Part shown: positions 35,061 through 44,596 of the stretch, piece by piece
Position numbering within the stretch: the stretch's first letter is position 1
Layout: every line of letters starts with the position of its first letter
Assembly: GCF_036289385.1 (NCBI RefSeq)
Contig: NZ_JAYFFH010000001.1
Span: forward strand, 633,739-697,738
Source: Anaerofustis butyriciformans
GTDB lineage: Bacteria; Bacillota; Clostridia; Eubacteriales; Anaerofustaceae
DNA length: 64,000 nucleotides
Direction: 5' to 3'
Position numbers and translations under genes: made by a program
Notes under the pieces: generated by a model
Told to the model about the DNA's origin: nothing
The model's input: only the letters and a program-made list of their open reading frames with translations
The model's database searches: none

Positions 35061-35237
35061 TTGAAGTATATTGTTGAGCGAGATTTATTCATGAGTAAAT
35101 TGCAAAATTATCTTAATGAAAAAGCTGAAGAAGGTTATACCCTTGTTGATGTATTTGTATCTGAGGAAGATATAAAAGACGGAAGAGAAAACAAATACCA
35201 AAGAGCCAGTAAAGTTACAGTTATAATGAGCAAATAA
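35061..35237 (+). CDS. Small protein resembling DUF4177
   Basis: A 58-residue frame starts at TTG, 6 bp after GGAGGG. It reads KYIVERDLFMSKLQNYLNEK, then AEEGYTLVDVFVSEED, then ASKVTVIMSK. The pattern strand, helix, EEGYTLVDV, strand is that of DUF4177-type small proteins. The ribosome-binding site and a terminator right after the stop make a real gene likely. Function unknown. Confidence 0.65.
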   Translation: MKYIVERDLFMSKLQNYLNEKAEEGYTLVDVFVSEEDIKDGRENKYQRASKVTVIMSK

Positions 35238-35262
35238 AAAAGATGCAAAACTGCATCTTTTT
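35237..35262. terminator. Bidirectional terminator
   Basis: AAAAAGATGCA / TGCATCTTTTT stem with AAAC loop, between the small protein and zapA. Confidence 0.85.
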
Positions 35263-35274
35263 ATTTTTTATATT

Positions 35275-35811
35275 CTAGCTTGAGTAATCCAAAATATTCT
35301 TTCTTGCTTTAACAAGCTCTATTTGATTTTCTAAAAGTTTATTTTGAAGTTCACTTATAGATCTTCTGTTAAGTTCTATCTCACTTCTCATTGAAGTAAA
35401 TTTTTCCTTGTACTCTTCAAGCAGATCTTTTAACTCTTCGTTTTCTATTTCCATTTTTTCATATTTATATTGCATAGAAAGTCTTTTTGCTTCATTAGCT
35501 TCTGCTTCTTCCAGTGCAGACATTAATTTTTCTTTATAATCAGTCAGAATTTCATATTCCTCTTTATCTTTTCTAAGATCTTCAACTTCATCTTTAAGTT
35601 CGAAAAGTTCTTCACATAAATTTAAAGAAGACAAGACTGCAGCGGTATAAGGATTCATATAAGGATTATTTTTCTTAACTTGTCTGATTAATTCGTCAAC
35701 AAAACCGGCAACTTTTTTTAATTGTTCTTCGTCATTATCTGTAATGATTGTATAATTTGACCCTAAAATATTAACGACCACTCTGTTTTTTGCTGTACTC
35801 TTTTCTTCCAT
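35275..35811 (-). CDS. zapA: ZapA-family cell-division protein with long coiled coil
   Basis: Residues 1-90 match ZapA (NRVVVNILGSNYTIITDNDEEQLKKVAGFVDELIRQ), which bundles FtsZ filaments. Residues 75-178 are a long charged coiled coil (LFELKDEVEDLRKDKEEYE ... ELQNKLLENQIELVK), so the protein is about twice the size of E. coli ZapA, a common clostridial form. The ATG at 35811 has a GGGTGAT site. The upstream in-frame extension to 35877 encodes an implausible hydrophobic leader. It is separate from the arg operon. Confidence 0.85.
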   Translation of the reverse strand: MEEKSTAKNRVVVNILGSNYTIITDNDEEQLKKVAGFVDELIRQVKKNNPYMNPYTAAVLSSLNLCEELFELKDEVEDLRKDKEEYEILTDYKEKLMSALEEAEANEAKRLSMQYKYEKMEIENEELKDLLEEYKEKFTSMRSEIELNRRSISELQNKLLENQIELVKARKNILDYSS

Positions 35812-35890
35812 ATGTATCACCCATTCTTTTATAAAATATAAAATATAAAATATCAATATATAAATATATAATACCACAAACTTTACATTA

Positions 35891-35934
35891 AAAAAAAGAA
35901 AAAATTAGAAAAATACATAATTTTTTCTTTTTTT
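35891..35934 (-). terminator. AT-only hairpin after argD
   Basis: A 16-bp perfect inverted repeat (AAAAAAAGAAAAAATT / AATTTTTTCTTTTTTT) lies 30 bp after argD. Confidence 0.5.
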
Positions 35935-35965
35935 TATACTAATACGAAATATTTTACAAAATATG

Positions 35966-37147
35966 TTATATTTCTTGTAAAATACTGTCTAAGATTGTAA
36001 TACCTTCGTCTATTTCATCCTTTGAAATAATCAATGGAGGCACAAATCTTATAATGTTTTGTCCCGAATTTAAAAGTAAAAGTCCTTTATCAATAGCCTT
36101 ATTAATAATGTCAGAAACAGGGAATTCAAATTCCATTCCAAGCATTAAACCAATACCTCTTACATCATTAATAAAATCATATTTTTCTTTTAACTGTTCT
36201 AGTTTAGATTTTAAATAACTTCCTTGTTCTTTTACGTTATCTAAAATATTTTCATTTATTATCTTATTTAAAACATATTTACTTGCAGTAGAAGCAAGTG
36301 CATTTCCTCCAAAAGTTGAAGCATGGTTTCCTGGTTCAAAACCTTTTGCCTTTTCTTCTTTAACAAGAATTGCACCTATTGGGAAACCTCCTCCTAAACC
36401 TTTTGCCATACATACAACATCCGGCACAACATCAAAATATTCATATGCAAATAAATATCCGCTTCTTCCTATACCACATTGAACTTCATCAAATATTAAT
36501 AATATATCAAGTTCGTCACATAAAGCTCTTACCTTTTGCAAAAATTCTTTACTTGCAGGTCTTATACCGCCTTCTCCTTGAACAGGTTCTATTATAATTC
36601 CACAAGCGCCACTTCTTGCCTCTTTTTCAATTGCTTCGAAATCCATAAAAGGAACATGAACAACATCAGGTAAAATAGGACCAAGACCTTTTTGATATTT
36701 AAGTTGTCCTGTAGCTGTTATAGAACCGAAAGTTCTTCCATGAAAAGAATTATTCATAGCAATAATTTTTGTTTCTTTATTTCTAAATTTATATGCATAT
36801 AATCTTGATAATTTTAAAGCTGCTTCAGTTGCTTCAGCTCCTGAATTACAAAAGAAAACTCTGTCTAATGCACTATTATCAACCAAAGTTTTTGCAGCCT
36901 CTACATTCGCTTTAGTATAATATAAATTTGATACATGATATAACTTATGCATTTGTTCTTCTAATGCTTTATTTAAACCTTCATCATTGTATCCCAAATC
37001 ATTTACAGCAATACCTGCTACAAAATCTAAATATTTTTTTCCGTTTTCATCATAAAGATACACACCTTCTCCTTTTTCAAAAACTAAAGGAAATCTTGAG
37101 TATGTATGCATTAATACTTTTTCACCTGTTTTAACTATATCTTCCAT
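35966..37147 (-). CDS. argD: Acetylornithine aminotransferase
   Basis: 393 residues of class III PLP aminotransferase: GKKYLDFVAGIAVNDLG, FFCNSGAEATEAALKLSR, the SFHGRTFGSITATG loop, IFDEVQCGIGRSG, and PLP lysine in MAKGLGGGFPIGAIL. It makes N-acetylornithine. It starts 6 bp after the argB stop, as the last gene of argC-J-B-D. Confidence 0.96.
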   Translation of the reverse strand: MEDIVKTGEKVLMHTYSRFPLVFEKGEGVYLYDENGKKYLDFVAGIAVNDLGYNDEGLNKALEEQMHKLYHVSNLYYTKANVEAAKTLVDNSALDRVFFCNSGAEATEAALKLSRLYAYKFRNKETKIIAMNNSFHGRTFGSITATGQLKYQKGLGPILPDVVHVPFMDFEAIEKEARSGACGIIIEPVQGEGGIRPASKEFLQKVRALCDELDILLIFDEVQCGIGRSGYLFAYEYFDVVPDVVCMAKGLGGGFPIGAILVKEEKAKGFEPGNHASTFGGNALASTASKYVLNKIINENILDNVKEQGSYLKSKLEQLKEKYDFINDVRGIGLMLGMEFEFPVSDIINKAIDKGLLLLNSGQNIIRFVPPLIISKDEIDEGITILDSILQEI

Positions 37148-37153
37148 TGCTGC

Positions 37154-38008
37154 CTACTCCTTTATCATAGTTCCTATTCCACAGTTTGTAAATAATTCTA
37201 TTAATAAACTATGTTCAACTCTTCCGTCAATGATATGAACACCACTTACTCCGTTTTCAACACTTTCTTTTGCGCCTCTAATCTTTGGAATCATTCCCCC
37301 ATTAATTGTACCATCATCAATTAAACCTTGAATTTCATCTATATTAATTTGTTTAATTAGATTTTTTTCTTTGTCCATAACCCCTTCAATATCAGACATG
37401 AAAAGAAGTTTTTTTGCATGAAGAGCGCTTGCAACATGGCAAGCAACATAATCAGCATTAATATTATAACTTTGTCCTGTTTCGTCAACACCAATAGGTG
37501 CAATAATAGGGATAAAATCATCATCTAAAAGTTTTGCAATAAGCATTGGATTTACACCTTTAATTTTTCCAACAAAACCTATATCATCTCCACCAGGAGT
37601 ATGTTTTTCAACTTCTAAAAGTTTACCATCTTGTCCTGTAATACCAATTGCATTCATTCCCTGTTTTGTAAATAGAGAAACTAAATCTTTATTTACTCCA
37701 CCTGCAAGAACCATTTGAACGATATTCATTGTATCGCTGTCTGTAAATCTAAGTCCATTTACAAATTTATGTTCTTTTCCTACTCTGTCAAGCATTTTAT
37801 TTATGTCTTTACCGCCACCATGAACAATTACAGGTAAAATACCAACTAATTTCATTAGAGCAATATCATTTATTACACTTTGCTCCATTTTCTTATCTAC
37901 TAAAGCAGCTCCGCCATATTTAATAACTACTATTTGTCCACTAAATTCTTTTATATAAGGAAGAGCTTCTATTAATACACTGGCTTGTTTAAAATATTTA
38001 TCATCCAT
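37154..38008 (-). CDS. argB: Acetylglutamate kinase
   Basis: 284 residues of the amino-acid kinase fold: IVVIKYGGAALVDK, PVIVHGGGKDINKML, GQDGKLLEVEKHTPGGDDIGFVG, and GMIPKIRGAKESVENGV. It phosphorylates N-acetylglutamate and is often feedback-inhibited by arginine. It overlaps argJ by one base. Confidence 0.97.
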   Translation of the reverse strand: MDDKYFKQASVLIEALPYIKEFSGQIVVIKYGGAALVDKKMEQSVINDIALMKLVGILPVIVHGGGKDINKMLDRVGKEHKFVNGLRFTDSDTMNIVQMVLAGGVNKDLVSLFTKQGMNAIGITGQDGKLLEVEKHTPGGDDIGFVGKIKGVNPMLIAKLLDDDFIPIIAPIGVDETGQSYNINADYVACHVASALHAKKLLFMSDIEGVMDKEKNLIKQINIDEIQGLIDDGTINGGMIPKIRGAKESVENGVSGVHIIDGRVEHSLLIELFTNCGIGTMIKE

Positions 38009-39228
38009 TAACTTCTGTACTCTCCGTTAATTTTTACATATTCATAACTTAAATCACATCCCCATGCTGTTGCGTTTTCTTTTCCGCAGTTCATGTTTAT
38101 GTCAATTTCTATTTCAACTTGTTGTAAAATTTCAAGAGCTTTATCTTCATCAAATTCAAGAGCTATACCGTCTTTATATAACTCTATTTCTCCTTTTACG
38201 CTTTTAAAAGAAAGAGTAACTATATTAGGATCAAAATCAACTCCTGAATATCCTGCTGCACATAAAACTCTTCCCCAGTTTGCATCTTCTCCAAAGAATG
38301 CTGTCTTAACTAAAGAAGAACCTATAATGCTCTTTGCAATTTTCTTAGCATCGTCTTTTGTCTTTGCATTTAATACATTTACAGCTAAGAATTTTGTAGC
38401 TCCTTCACCATCTTTTACAATTTGAGTGGCAAGGTGTTTGCAAACAAACATTAAAGCATCTTTAAACACATGATAATCTTTATGTTCTTTAGTAAGAACT
38501 TCATTACCTGCCATACCGTTTGCAAAAGCAATTACGCTGTCATTTGTAGATGTATCTCCATCAACAGAAATCATATTATAAGTATCGTCTGCAATTTCTT
38601 TTAATAGATCTTTAAAAGTTTTATCGTCGATATTTACATCAGTTGTAATAAATGAAAGCATTGTAGCCATATTAGGATGTATCATTCCTGAACCTTTTGC
38701 AATACCGCCTATTCTTACTTTTTTATCATCTATTATTATCTCAACTGATTTATCTTTTATAAAAGTATCCGTTGTAAGAATACCTTCTGCGCAATTTACT
38801 CCAGAAACAATATCATCATCAAGTGCAAGAGAAACTTCTCTTATTCCGTTTATTATTTTATCCATAGGAAGTTGTACCCCTATAACACCTGTTGAATTAA
38901 CATAAACATCTTCAGGCTTTAAAGCAAGACATCTTGCTGTTTCTGCTGCCATTTCATCTGTATTTTTTAATCCTTGTTCTCCTGTACAGGCATTTGCATT
39001 ACCACTATTTACTATAATAGCTCTTGCTTTTAATCCTTTTTCATATAAAGCCATATTATGTAATACACTGCTTGCTTTCACTTTATTTGTTGTAAATACT
39101 GCCGCAACATTACAAGGTTTTTCAGAATAAATAAGCGACATATCCTTTCTTTTTCTTTTAAGCCCTGTTGACTTTCCTGATGCATAAAAACCTTTTGGTG
39201 CAACAACACAACCTTTTACTATTTTCAT
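38008..39228 (-). CDS. argJ: Glutamate N-acetyltransferase / ornithine acetyltransferase
   Basis: 406 residues. The self-cleavage site is the ATML segment in KGSGMIHPNMATMLSFITTD, where Thr becomes the nucleophile. VFTTNKVKASSV and NSGNANACTGEQG are further family marks. It recycles the acetyl group from acetylornithine to glutamate, explaining the absence of argE, and possibly argA, from the operon. It lies 54 bp after argC. Confidence 0.96.
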   Translation of the reverse strand: MKIVKGCVVAPKGFYASGKSTGLKRKRKDMSLIYSEKPCNVAAVFTTNKVKASSVLHNMALYEKGLKARAIIVNSGNANACTGEQGLKNTDEMAAETARCLALKPEDVYVNSTGVIGVQLPMDKIINGIREVSLALDDDIVSGVNCAEGILTTDTFIKDKSVEIIIDDKKVRIGGIAKGSGMIHPNMATMLSFITTDVNIDDKTFKDLLKEIADDTYNMISVDGDTSTNDSVIAFANGMAGNEVLTKEHKDYHVFKDALMFVCKHLATQIVKDGEGATKFLAVNVLNAKTKDDAKKIAKSIIGSSLVKTAFFGEDANWGRVLCAAGYSGVDFDPNIVTLSFKSVKGEIELYKDGIALEFDEDKALEILQQVEIEIDINMNCGKENATAWGCDLSYEYVKINGEYRS

Positions 39229-39282
39229 CTATCAAAACTCCTTAATAACTAAAATATATAAATCTTTTAAATTAAAATATTT

Positions 39283-40320
39283 TTATATATATAAAGGAAG
39301 AAAATCAATACCTTCCTTTTCGCTAAACCCAAACATTATATTCATATTTTGAACTGCTTGAGATGAAGCCCCTTTCATTAAATTATCTATTGCACTTGAA
39401 ACGATAATTCTGTTTACCCTTTTATCAAGAACAAAAGATGTATCAAAAATATTAGTGCCTTTTACATAGTTTGTTGAAGGCAAATTACCAGACTCTCTAA
39501 GTCTTATAAAATATTCATCATTATAATACTCTTCATAAACTTCTTTTATTTTTTCCTTCGTTATGCTTTCATCCACATTTGCATAAATAGTTGTAAGAAT
39601 TCCTTTATTCATTGGAACCAAATGAGGAGTAAAAGAAAGTTTAATATCATGTCCATATTTTGAAAGTTGTTGTTCAATTTCAGGAGTATGTCTGTGTGTA
39701 CCTACTCCATATGCTTTTATGGATTCATTACATTCACAGAATAATGAACCAACATTTGCTTTTCTTCCTGAACCACTTACGCCCGATTTGGCATCTATTA
39801 TTATTGAATTCACATCAATAATATTTTCCTTTACCAATGGATATAGTGATAAAATAGAACAAGTTGTATAACATCCCGGATTTGCTAAAAGTCTTGTGTT
39901 TTTTATATTTTCTCTTTCAATTTCACAAAGTCCGTATACACTTTCTTTAAGTAAATCTTCTGCAAAATGTTCTGTCTTATACCATTTTTCATATGTAGCC
40001 TTATCTTTTAATCTAAAATCAGCACCAAGGTCTATTATCTTTGTCTTTTCTAAAACCTCTTTTGTAACAACCTTTGATGCAACACCATGAGGAAGAGCCA
40101 TAAATACAACATCGCAATCATTTGCAAATTCATTCATATCGCTTTCCAAACATGGACCATCTTCTATATTTCTAAATGCTTCATAAACATCGCTAAACTC
40201 TTTACCCACATAACTGTGAGAACCTAGTTTTATATTTCTAACTTCTTTATGTTTTTTTAATATACTTACTAAAATTGCTCCGGTATACCCCGTAGCACCC
40301 AAAATACCTACATCAATCAT
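39283..40320 (-). CDS. argC: N-acetyl-gamma-glutamyl-phosphate reductase
   Basis: 345 residues: VGILGATGYTGAILVSIL (NADP fold), catalytic Cys in ANPGCYTTCS, SGVSGSGRKA, and FTPHLVPMNKGILTT. The ATG at 40320 follows GGAGG and fits the family start. An in-frame upstream start at 40353 would bypass that site. The promoter with two ARG-box-like dyads lies just upstream and overlaps the end of coaE. Confidence 0.96.
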   Translation of the reverse strand: MIDVGILGATGYTGAILVSILKKHKEVRNIKLGSHSYVGKEFSDVYEAFRNIEDGPCLESDMNEFANDCDVVFMALPHGVASKVVTKEVLEKTKIIDLGADFRLKDKATYEKWYKTEHFAEDLLKESVYGLCEIERENIKNTRLLANPGCYTTCSILSLYPLVKENIIDVNSIIIDAKSGVSGSGRKANVGSLFCECNESIKAYGVGTHRHTPEIEQQLSKYGHDIKLSFTPHLVPMNKGILTTIYANVDESITKEKIKEVYEEYYNDEYFIRLRESGNLPSTNYVKGTNIFDTSFVLDKRVNRIIVSSAIDNLMKGASSQAVQNMNIMFGFSEKEGIDFLPLYI

Positions 40321-40336
40321 TCCAATACCTCCATAA

Positions 40337-40374
40337 TATGATATATTATACATATTAATGTATATTTATGCAAG
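40337..40374 (-). promoter_or_regulatory. argC promoter covered by two ARG-box-like sites
   Basis: The minus strand reads TTGCAT, a 17-bp spacer and TATAAT (plus-strand 40345-40373). Two TG-N10-CA dyads (40339-40352 and 40359-40372) have centres 20 bp apart. The right one matches the ArgR core TGAATAAATATTCA at 12 of 14 bases. One covers the -35 and the other the -10. Confidence 0.65.
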
Positions 40375-40978
40375 TATTATTTTTAGAAAATTCACTATTG
40401 TATATTTTATTTATATTTTTTTTCAAATTATTAAAATCAGAACTGTTGTCTATTATTATATCCGCATACCTCATTTTATCTTCTGTGGACATTTGAGCTT
40501 TTATACGCATTAAGGCTTGCTCTTTTTTCACATTATCCCTTAACATTATTCTCTTAATTTGAATATCCAATGAAGTATATACAAGCATTACAACATCAAC
40601 CATATTGTTAAGTTTTTCTTCTATTAAAAGCGGACAATCATATATTACATATTTTTCATCTCTTTGTTTATATTTGTTCACAAGATAATTATATTTATCT
40701 GTTACTTCCGGATGGATAATATTATTTAAAGCAAGCCTTGCTTTTTCATCATTAAAAACAAGACTTGCCATTTTAGGACGATTAAGTTCACCATTATCTA
40801 AAATATAATCGCTGCCAAAAACATCTTTTATTTTATTTAATCCTCTGCTTCCTTTTTGAACAGCTTCTTTACTTATTTTATCAGCATCAATAATCGGTAT
40901 ATTATAATCTTCATTTAATATTTTTGAAACGGAACTTTTACCAGTTCCGATTGAACCTGTTAACCCTATTACTTTCAT
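40355..40978 (-). CDS. coaE: Dephospho-CoA kinase
   Basis: 207 residues: P-loop IGLTGSIGTGKSSV, IIDADKISKEAV, VYDCPLLIEEKL, and an LID region with KRIMLRDN. It is the last step of coenzyme A synthesis. It overlaps polA by one base, as usual for the polA-coaE pair in clostridia. Confidence 0.95.
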   Translation of the reverse strand: MKVIGLTGSIGTGKSSVSKILNEDYNIPIIDADKISKEAVQKGSRGLNKIKDVFGSDYILDNGELNRPKMASLVFNDEKARLALNNIIHPEVTDKYNYLVNKYKQRDEKYVIYDCPLLIEEKLNNMVDVVMLVYTSLDIQIKRIMLRDNVKKEQALMRIKAQMSTEDKMRYADIIIDNSSDFNNLKKNINKIYNSEFSKNNTCINIH

Positions 40979-43629
40979 TATTTCGCCTCAAACCAATTTT
41001 TGCCTACATTTATATCAGCTTTTAATGGACAATCCATCTTAACTGCATTTTCCATTTTATCTTTTAAAATTTCTTTTACTTCCATAACTTCATTTTCAGG
41101 TGCATCTATTATTAGTTCATCGTGTACCTGTAAAATAAGTTTTGATTTAAGATTTCTTTTCTTAAGCTCACTTTCAACATTTATCATTGCAAGTTTTATT
41201 ATATCAGCTGCACTTCCTTGAATAGGAGTATTAAGAGCTGTTCTCTCTCCAAAAGATCTTACATTAAAATTCTTTGAATGAATTTCATTAATATATCTAC
41301 GTCTGTTAAACATTGTAGTTACATATCCATTTTCTTTTGCGAATTCAACAATATCCTTCATATATTTGCTTACATTTGGATATTTAGCAAGATACGTATC
41401 AATGTATTCTTTCGCATTTTTTCTTGAAATGTTCAAATCTTTTGATAAACCAAAGTCACTTATTCCATATACAATACCAAAATTAACCGCTTTTGCTCTA
41501 CTACGCATTTCGTTTGTAACATCTTCTATATTAACACCAAATACTTCACTTGCAGTTCTTGCATGTATATCTTCATTATTTTTAAATGCATTAATTAACT
41601 TTTCATCTGAAGAAATATGTGCCAAAACTCTAAGCTCTATTTGAGAATAATCCGCATCAACTAAAACATTACCTTCTTTACTAGGTATAAATACTTTTCT
41701 TATTATTCTTCCTTCATTCGTTCTAACAGGAATATTTTGTAAATTTGGATTTGAAGAAGATATTCTTCCTGTTGTAGTAATTGTTTGATTAAAAGTAGAA
41801 TGAATTTTATCTTCTTTCCTATCAATTAAAGTAACAAATCCTTTTACATATGTTGAATTAAGTTTACTTACCTGTCTTAATTCGATTATAAGAGGAATTA
41901 TAGGATGATGATCTTTTAATTTTTCAAGTACTTCTATATTTGTTGAATATCCTGTTTTTGTTTTCTTTATTACAGGAAGATTAAGTTTTTCAAAAAGAAC
42001 ATGTCCTAGTTGTTTTGTAGAATTAACATTAAAGCTTTCATCTTCTCCTGCAAGTTCTCTTATTTGTTTCGTTAAATTTTCAACTCGTTTATCAAAGTCT
42101 TCGCCTAAAACTTCCAGCATATTCACATCAACCTTAAAGCCTTCTATTTCCATATCGGCAAGAACATACATAAGTTTATGTTCAATATTATTATATAATT
42201 CTTCCATTCCCTCTTCTTTTATTTTTTCATTTAGAAGTTTATATAATGAATATATAGATTTTGCCTTTTTAATATATGTTAGATACTTTTCTTTATCCTC
42301 AATATCAAGAAAACTTTGTTGAACAGCTTCACCTTTATCTTCTTTTAAATCTACATCAAGATATTTTTTACCCATTACTTCAAGGGAGTATCTTTCATCA
42401 CTTGGATTTAAAACATATCCTCCAATATAAGTATCAAATGAACATTCAACATCATATCCTTCACGTTTAAAACATTTATATACATTTTTAAAGTCATGAG
42501 TAATTATATTATTATTTTTATTCATTATTGCTGCCATATCCGAAACAGGTAAAACAGTTAAATCAAAAAGATAGAACTTCTCCCCGTCAAATATCATAGC
42601 TTCTTTTAATTTATTGTTTTCATCATTTAAAACAAAATAAATGCTAATATAGTCTTTTTTCTCTAATACCTTGCAAAGTTCATCGGGTTTTATGTCATTA
42701 CCTATGTTTAAATATTCTTCTTTTAAATTAGAAAAATCATCATTTTTTTCTTCTTTGTCTAAATTATTTTCAACACCAAGTTTCTTCATTATTGATTTTA
42801 AATCAAGACTTGATAGTATTGAAATAAACTTTTCATTATTAAAGTTAAAATTGCATTCTTCTTCAAGATTTATATCAACATCCATATCTACGACAATACT
42901 TCCAAGTTCCTTACTCAAAAATGCATTGTCTTTATCATTTATTAACTTTTCTTTTAATTTTCCTTTTACTTCATCTATATTTTCATACACACCTTCAAGT
43001 GTCTTATATTTTTCAAGTAAACCTAAAGCCGTCTTTTCTCCTACCCCTTTAACACCTGGAATATTATCAGATTTATCACCCATTAAAGCTTTTAAATCTA
43101 TCATTTGTTTTGGTGTAAGAGAATATTTATCCATAATATAAGCTTCGTCTATTACTTCAATATCACTTATTCCTCTTTTTGAATAAAGAATCTTTGTATG
43201 TTCAGATACAAGTTGGAATGAGTCTCTATCTCCTGTTATAACAACAGTGTCTATTCCCTTTGAATCTGCTATCTCACTTACACTTCCTATAATATCGTCT
43301 GCTTCATAATTATCTACTTTTAAAGAAATAATATTCGCAGCATCTAAAAGTTCATCAATATAAGGAAGTTGTTCTCTTAATTCTTCAGGCATACTTTGTC
43401 TTCCTGCTTTGTATTCACTGTATTTTTCGTGTCTAAAATTTTTATGGCCTTTATCAAAAGCAGCATATAAATAATTAGGTTTTTCCTGTTCTATAAGCTT
43501 TAAAATTATATTTAAAAACCCAAAAATAGCATTCGTCGAAACACCTTTTGGAGAGTGCATTGGTCTTACTCCGTAGAAACATTTATAAATAATCGAATAT
43601 GCATCTATAATAACTAATTTTTTCTTCAT
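40978..43629 (-). CDS. polA: DNA polymerase I
   Basis: 883 residues: an N-terminal 5'-3' exonuclease domain (AFDKGHKNFRHEKYSEYKAGR, VITGDRDSFQLV, ALMGDKSDNIPGVKGVGEKTA), a middle 3'-5' exonuclease-like domain, and the polymerase domain with motif A (VLVDADYSQIELRVLAHIS), motif B (RSRAKAVNFGIVYGIS) and motif C (QVHDELIID). The DxE metal ligands of a working proofreading site are not visible in the middle domain (YISIYFVLNDEN at the expected place). It is therefore probably degenerate, as in Bacillus-type enzymes. Confidence 0.97.
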   Translation of the reverse strand: MKKKLVIIDAYSIIYKCFYGVRPMHSPKGVSTNAIFGFLNIILKLIEQEKPNYLYAAFDKGHKNFRHEKYSEYKAGRQSMPEELREQLPYIDELLDAANIISLKVDNYEADDIIGSVSEIADSKGIDTVVITGDRDSFQLVSEHTKILYSKRGISDIEVIDEAYIMDKYSLTPKQMIDLKALMGDKSDNIPGVKGVGEKTALGLLEKYKTLEGVYENIDEVKGKLKEKLINDKDNAFLSKELGSIVVDMDVDINLEEECNFNFNNEKFISILSSLDLKSIMKKLGVENNLDKEEKNDDFSNLKEEYLNIGNDIKPDELCKVLEKKDYISIYFVLNDENNKLKEAMIFDGEKFYLFDLTVLPVSDMAAIMNKNNNIITHDFKNVYKCFKREGYDVECSFDTYIGGYVLNPSDERYSLEVMGKKYLDVDLKEDKGEAVQQSFLDIEDKEKYLTYIKKAKSIYSLYKLLNEKIKEEGMEELYNNIEHKLMYVLADMEIEGFKVDVNMLEVLGEDFDKRVENLTKQIRELAGEDESFNVNSTKQLGHVLFEKLNLPVIKKTKTGYSTNIEVLEKLKDHHPIIPLIIELRQVSKLNSTYVKGFVTLIDRKEDKIHSTFNQTITTTGRISSSNPNLQNIPVRTNEGRIIRKVFIPSKEGNVLVDADYSQIELRVLAHISSDEKLINAFKNNEDIHARTASEVFGVNIEDVTNEMRSRAKAVNFGIVYGISDFGLSKDLNISRKNAKEYIDTYLAKYPNVSKYMKDIVEFAKENGYVTTMFNRRRYINEIHSKNFNVRSFGERTALNTPIQGSAADIIKLAMINVESELKKRNLKSKLILQVHDELIIDAPENEVMEVKEILKDKMENAVKMDCPLKADINVGKNWFEAK

Positions 43630-43759
43630 TTTTTCCTCACAATCAAAAAAATTCTATTATAAAGAATAACATAAAAGGTAAAAAAAATAAATATATTACC
43701 TCTTTTTCTTATTAAGTAATTCTGCTATACTATTTTTTACAAACAATAAGGAGAATATA

Positions 43760-44470
43760 ATGAATTTAAAAGAATATTTAACTGAGGGACTTAATAAATG
43801 CAATATCCAAATAACTGAAGAACAAACAGAAAAACTACTTTTATTTATGGATATAGTTTTAAGAGAAAATAAAAAATTTAATCTTACGGCAATAACCGAT
43901 GAAAAAGAATTTATTGAGAAACACATTATCGACAGTGCCCTTTCCATAAAATATATTAAAAATGAAGGAAAACTTATAGATATAGGTTCTGGAGCCGGTA
44001 TGCCTGGAATTGTAATAAAAATACTTAGAGGAGATTTAGATATTCTTCTTCTTGACAGTTTAAATAAAAGAGTAAACTACCTAGACAATACAATAAAAGA
44101 ATTAAACCTTAATAATATAGAAGCAATACATCAAAGGGCAGAAGAACTTTCACATGATGATGAATATAGAGAACAATTTGATTATGTAACTGCAAGAGCG
44201 GTCGCTTCATTAAATGTTCTTTTAGAATATACAATTCCTTTTATAAAAAAAGAAGGAAGTTTTATAGCATTAAAAGGAAGCAAAGGAGAAGAAGAAATAG
44301 AGCAAAGTAAAAATGCATTAAATGTTCTTTCTTGCAAAATTATAAAAAATCATAAAGAAAGACTCCCTTATTCTCTTTCAAACAGAGATATTATAGAAAT
44401 AAAGAAAATGGAATTAACTAACAAAATATATCCAAGAAAACAAGCGAAAATAAAAAAAGCTCCTCTTTAA
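43760..44470 (+). CDS. rsmG: 16S rRNA (guanine-527 N7) methyltransferase
   Basis: 236 residues: FNLTAITDEKEFIEKHIIDSL-like segment (HIIDSALSIKY), SAM-binding IDIGSGAGMPGIVIKI, DSLNKRVNYLDNTI, and VTARAVASLNVLLEYT. AAGGAG precedes the ATG. It is divergent from polA and not in its more usual place beside mnmG. Confidence 0.95.
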   Translation: MNLKEYLTEGLNKCNIQITEEQTEKLLLFMDIVLRENKKFNLTAITDEKEFIEKHIIDSALSIKYIKNEGKLIDIGSGAGMPGIVIKILRGDLDILLLDSLNKRVNYLDNTIKELNLNNIEAIHQRAEELSHDDEYREQFDYVTARAVASLNVLLEYTIPFIKKEGSFIALKGSKGEEEIEQSKNALNVLSCKIIKNHKERLPYSLSNRDIIEIKKMELTNKIYPRKQAKIKKAPL

Positions 44471-44528
44471 ACAAAACAAACAAAAAAGCATAAATATAAA
44501 TAAAAATGCATAAAAATAAAAAAATGTA

Positions 44529-44557
44529 TTGATTTTTTTGTAAAATCATAGTAAACT
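44529..44557 (+). promoter_or_regulatory. Promoter of the first binding-protein gene
   Basis: TTGATT, a 17-bp spacer and TAAACT, 40 bp before the gene. Confidence 0.6.
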
Positions 44558-44596
44558 TTAATAAAGTTATAGGTATAGAGGAGGATTATTTTTATT

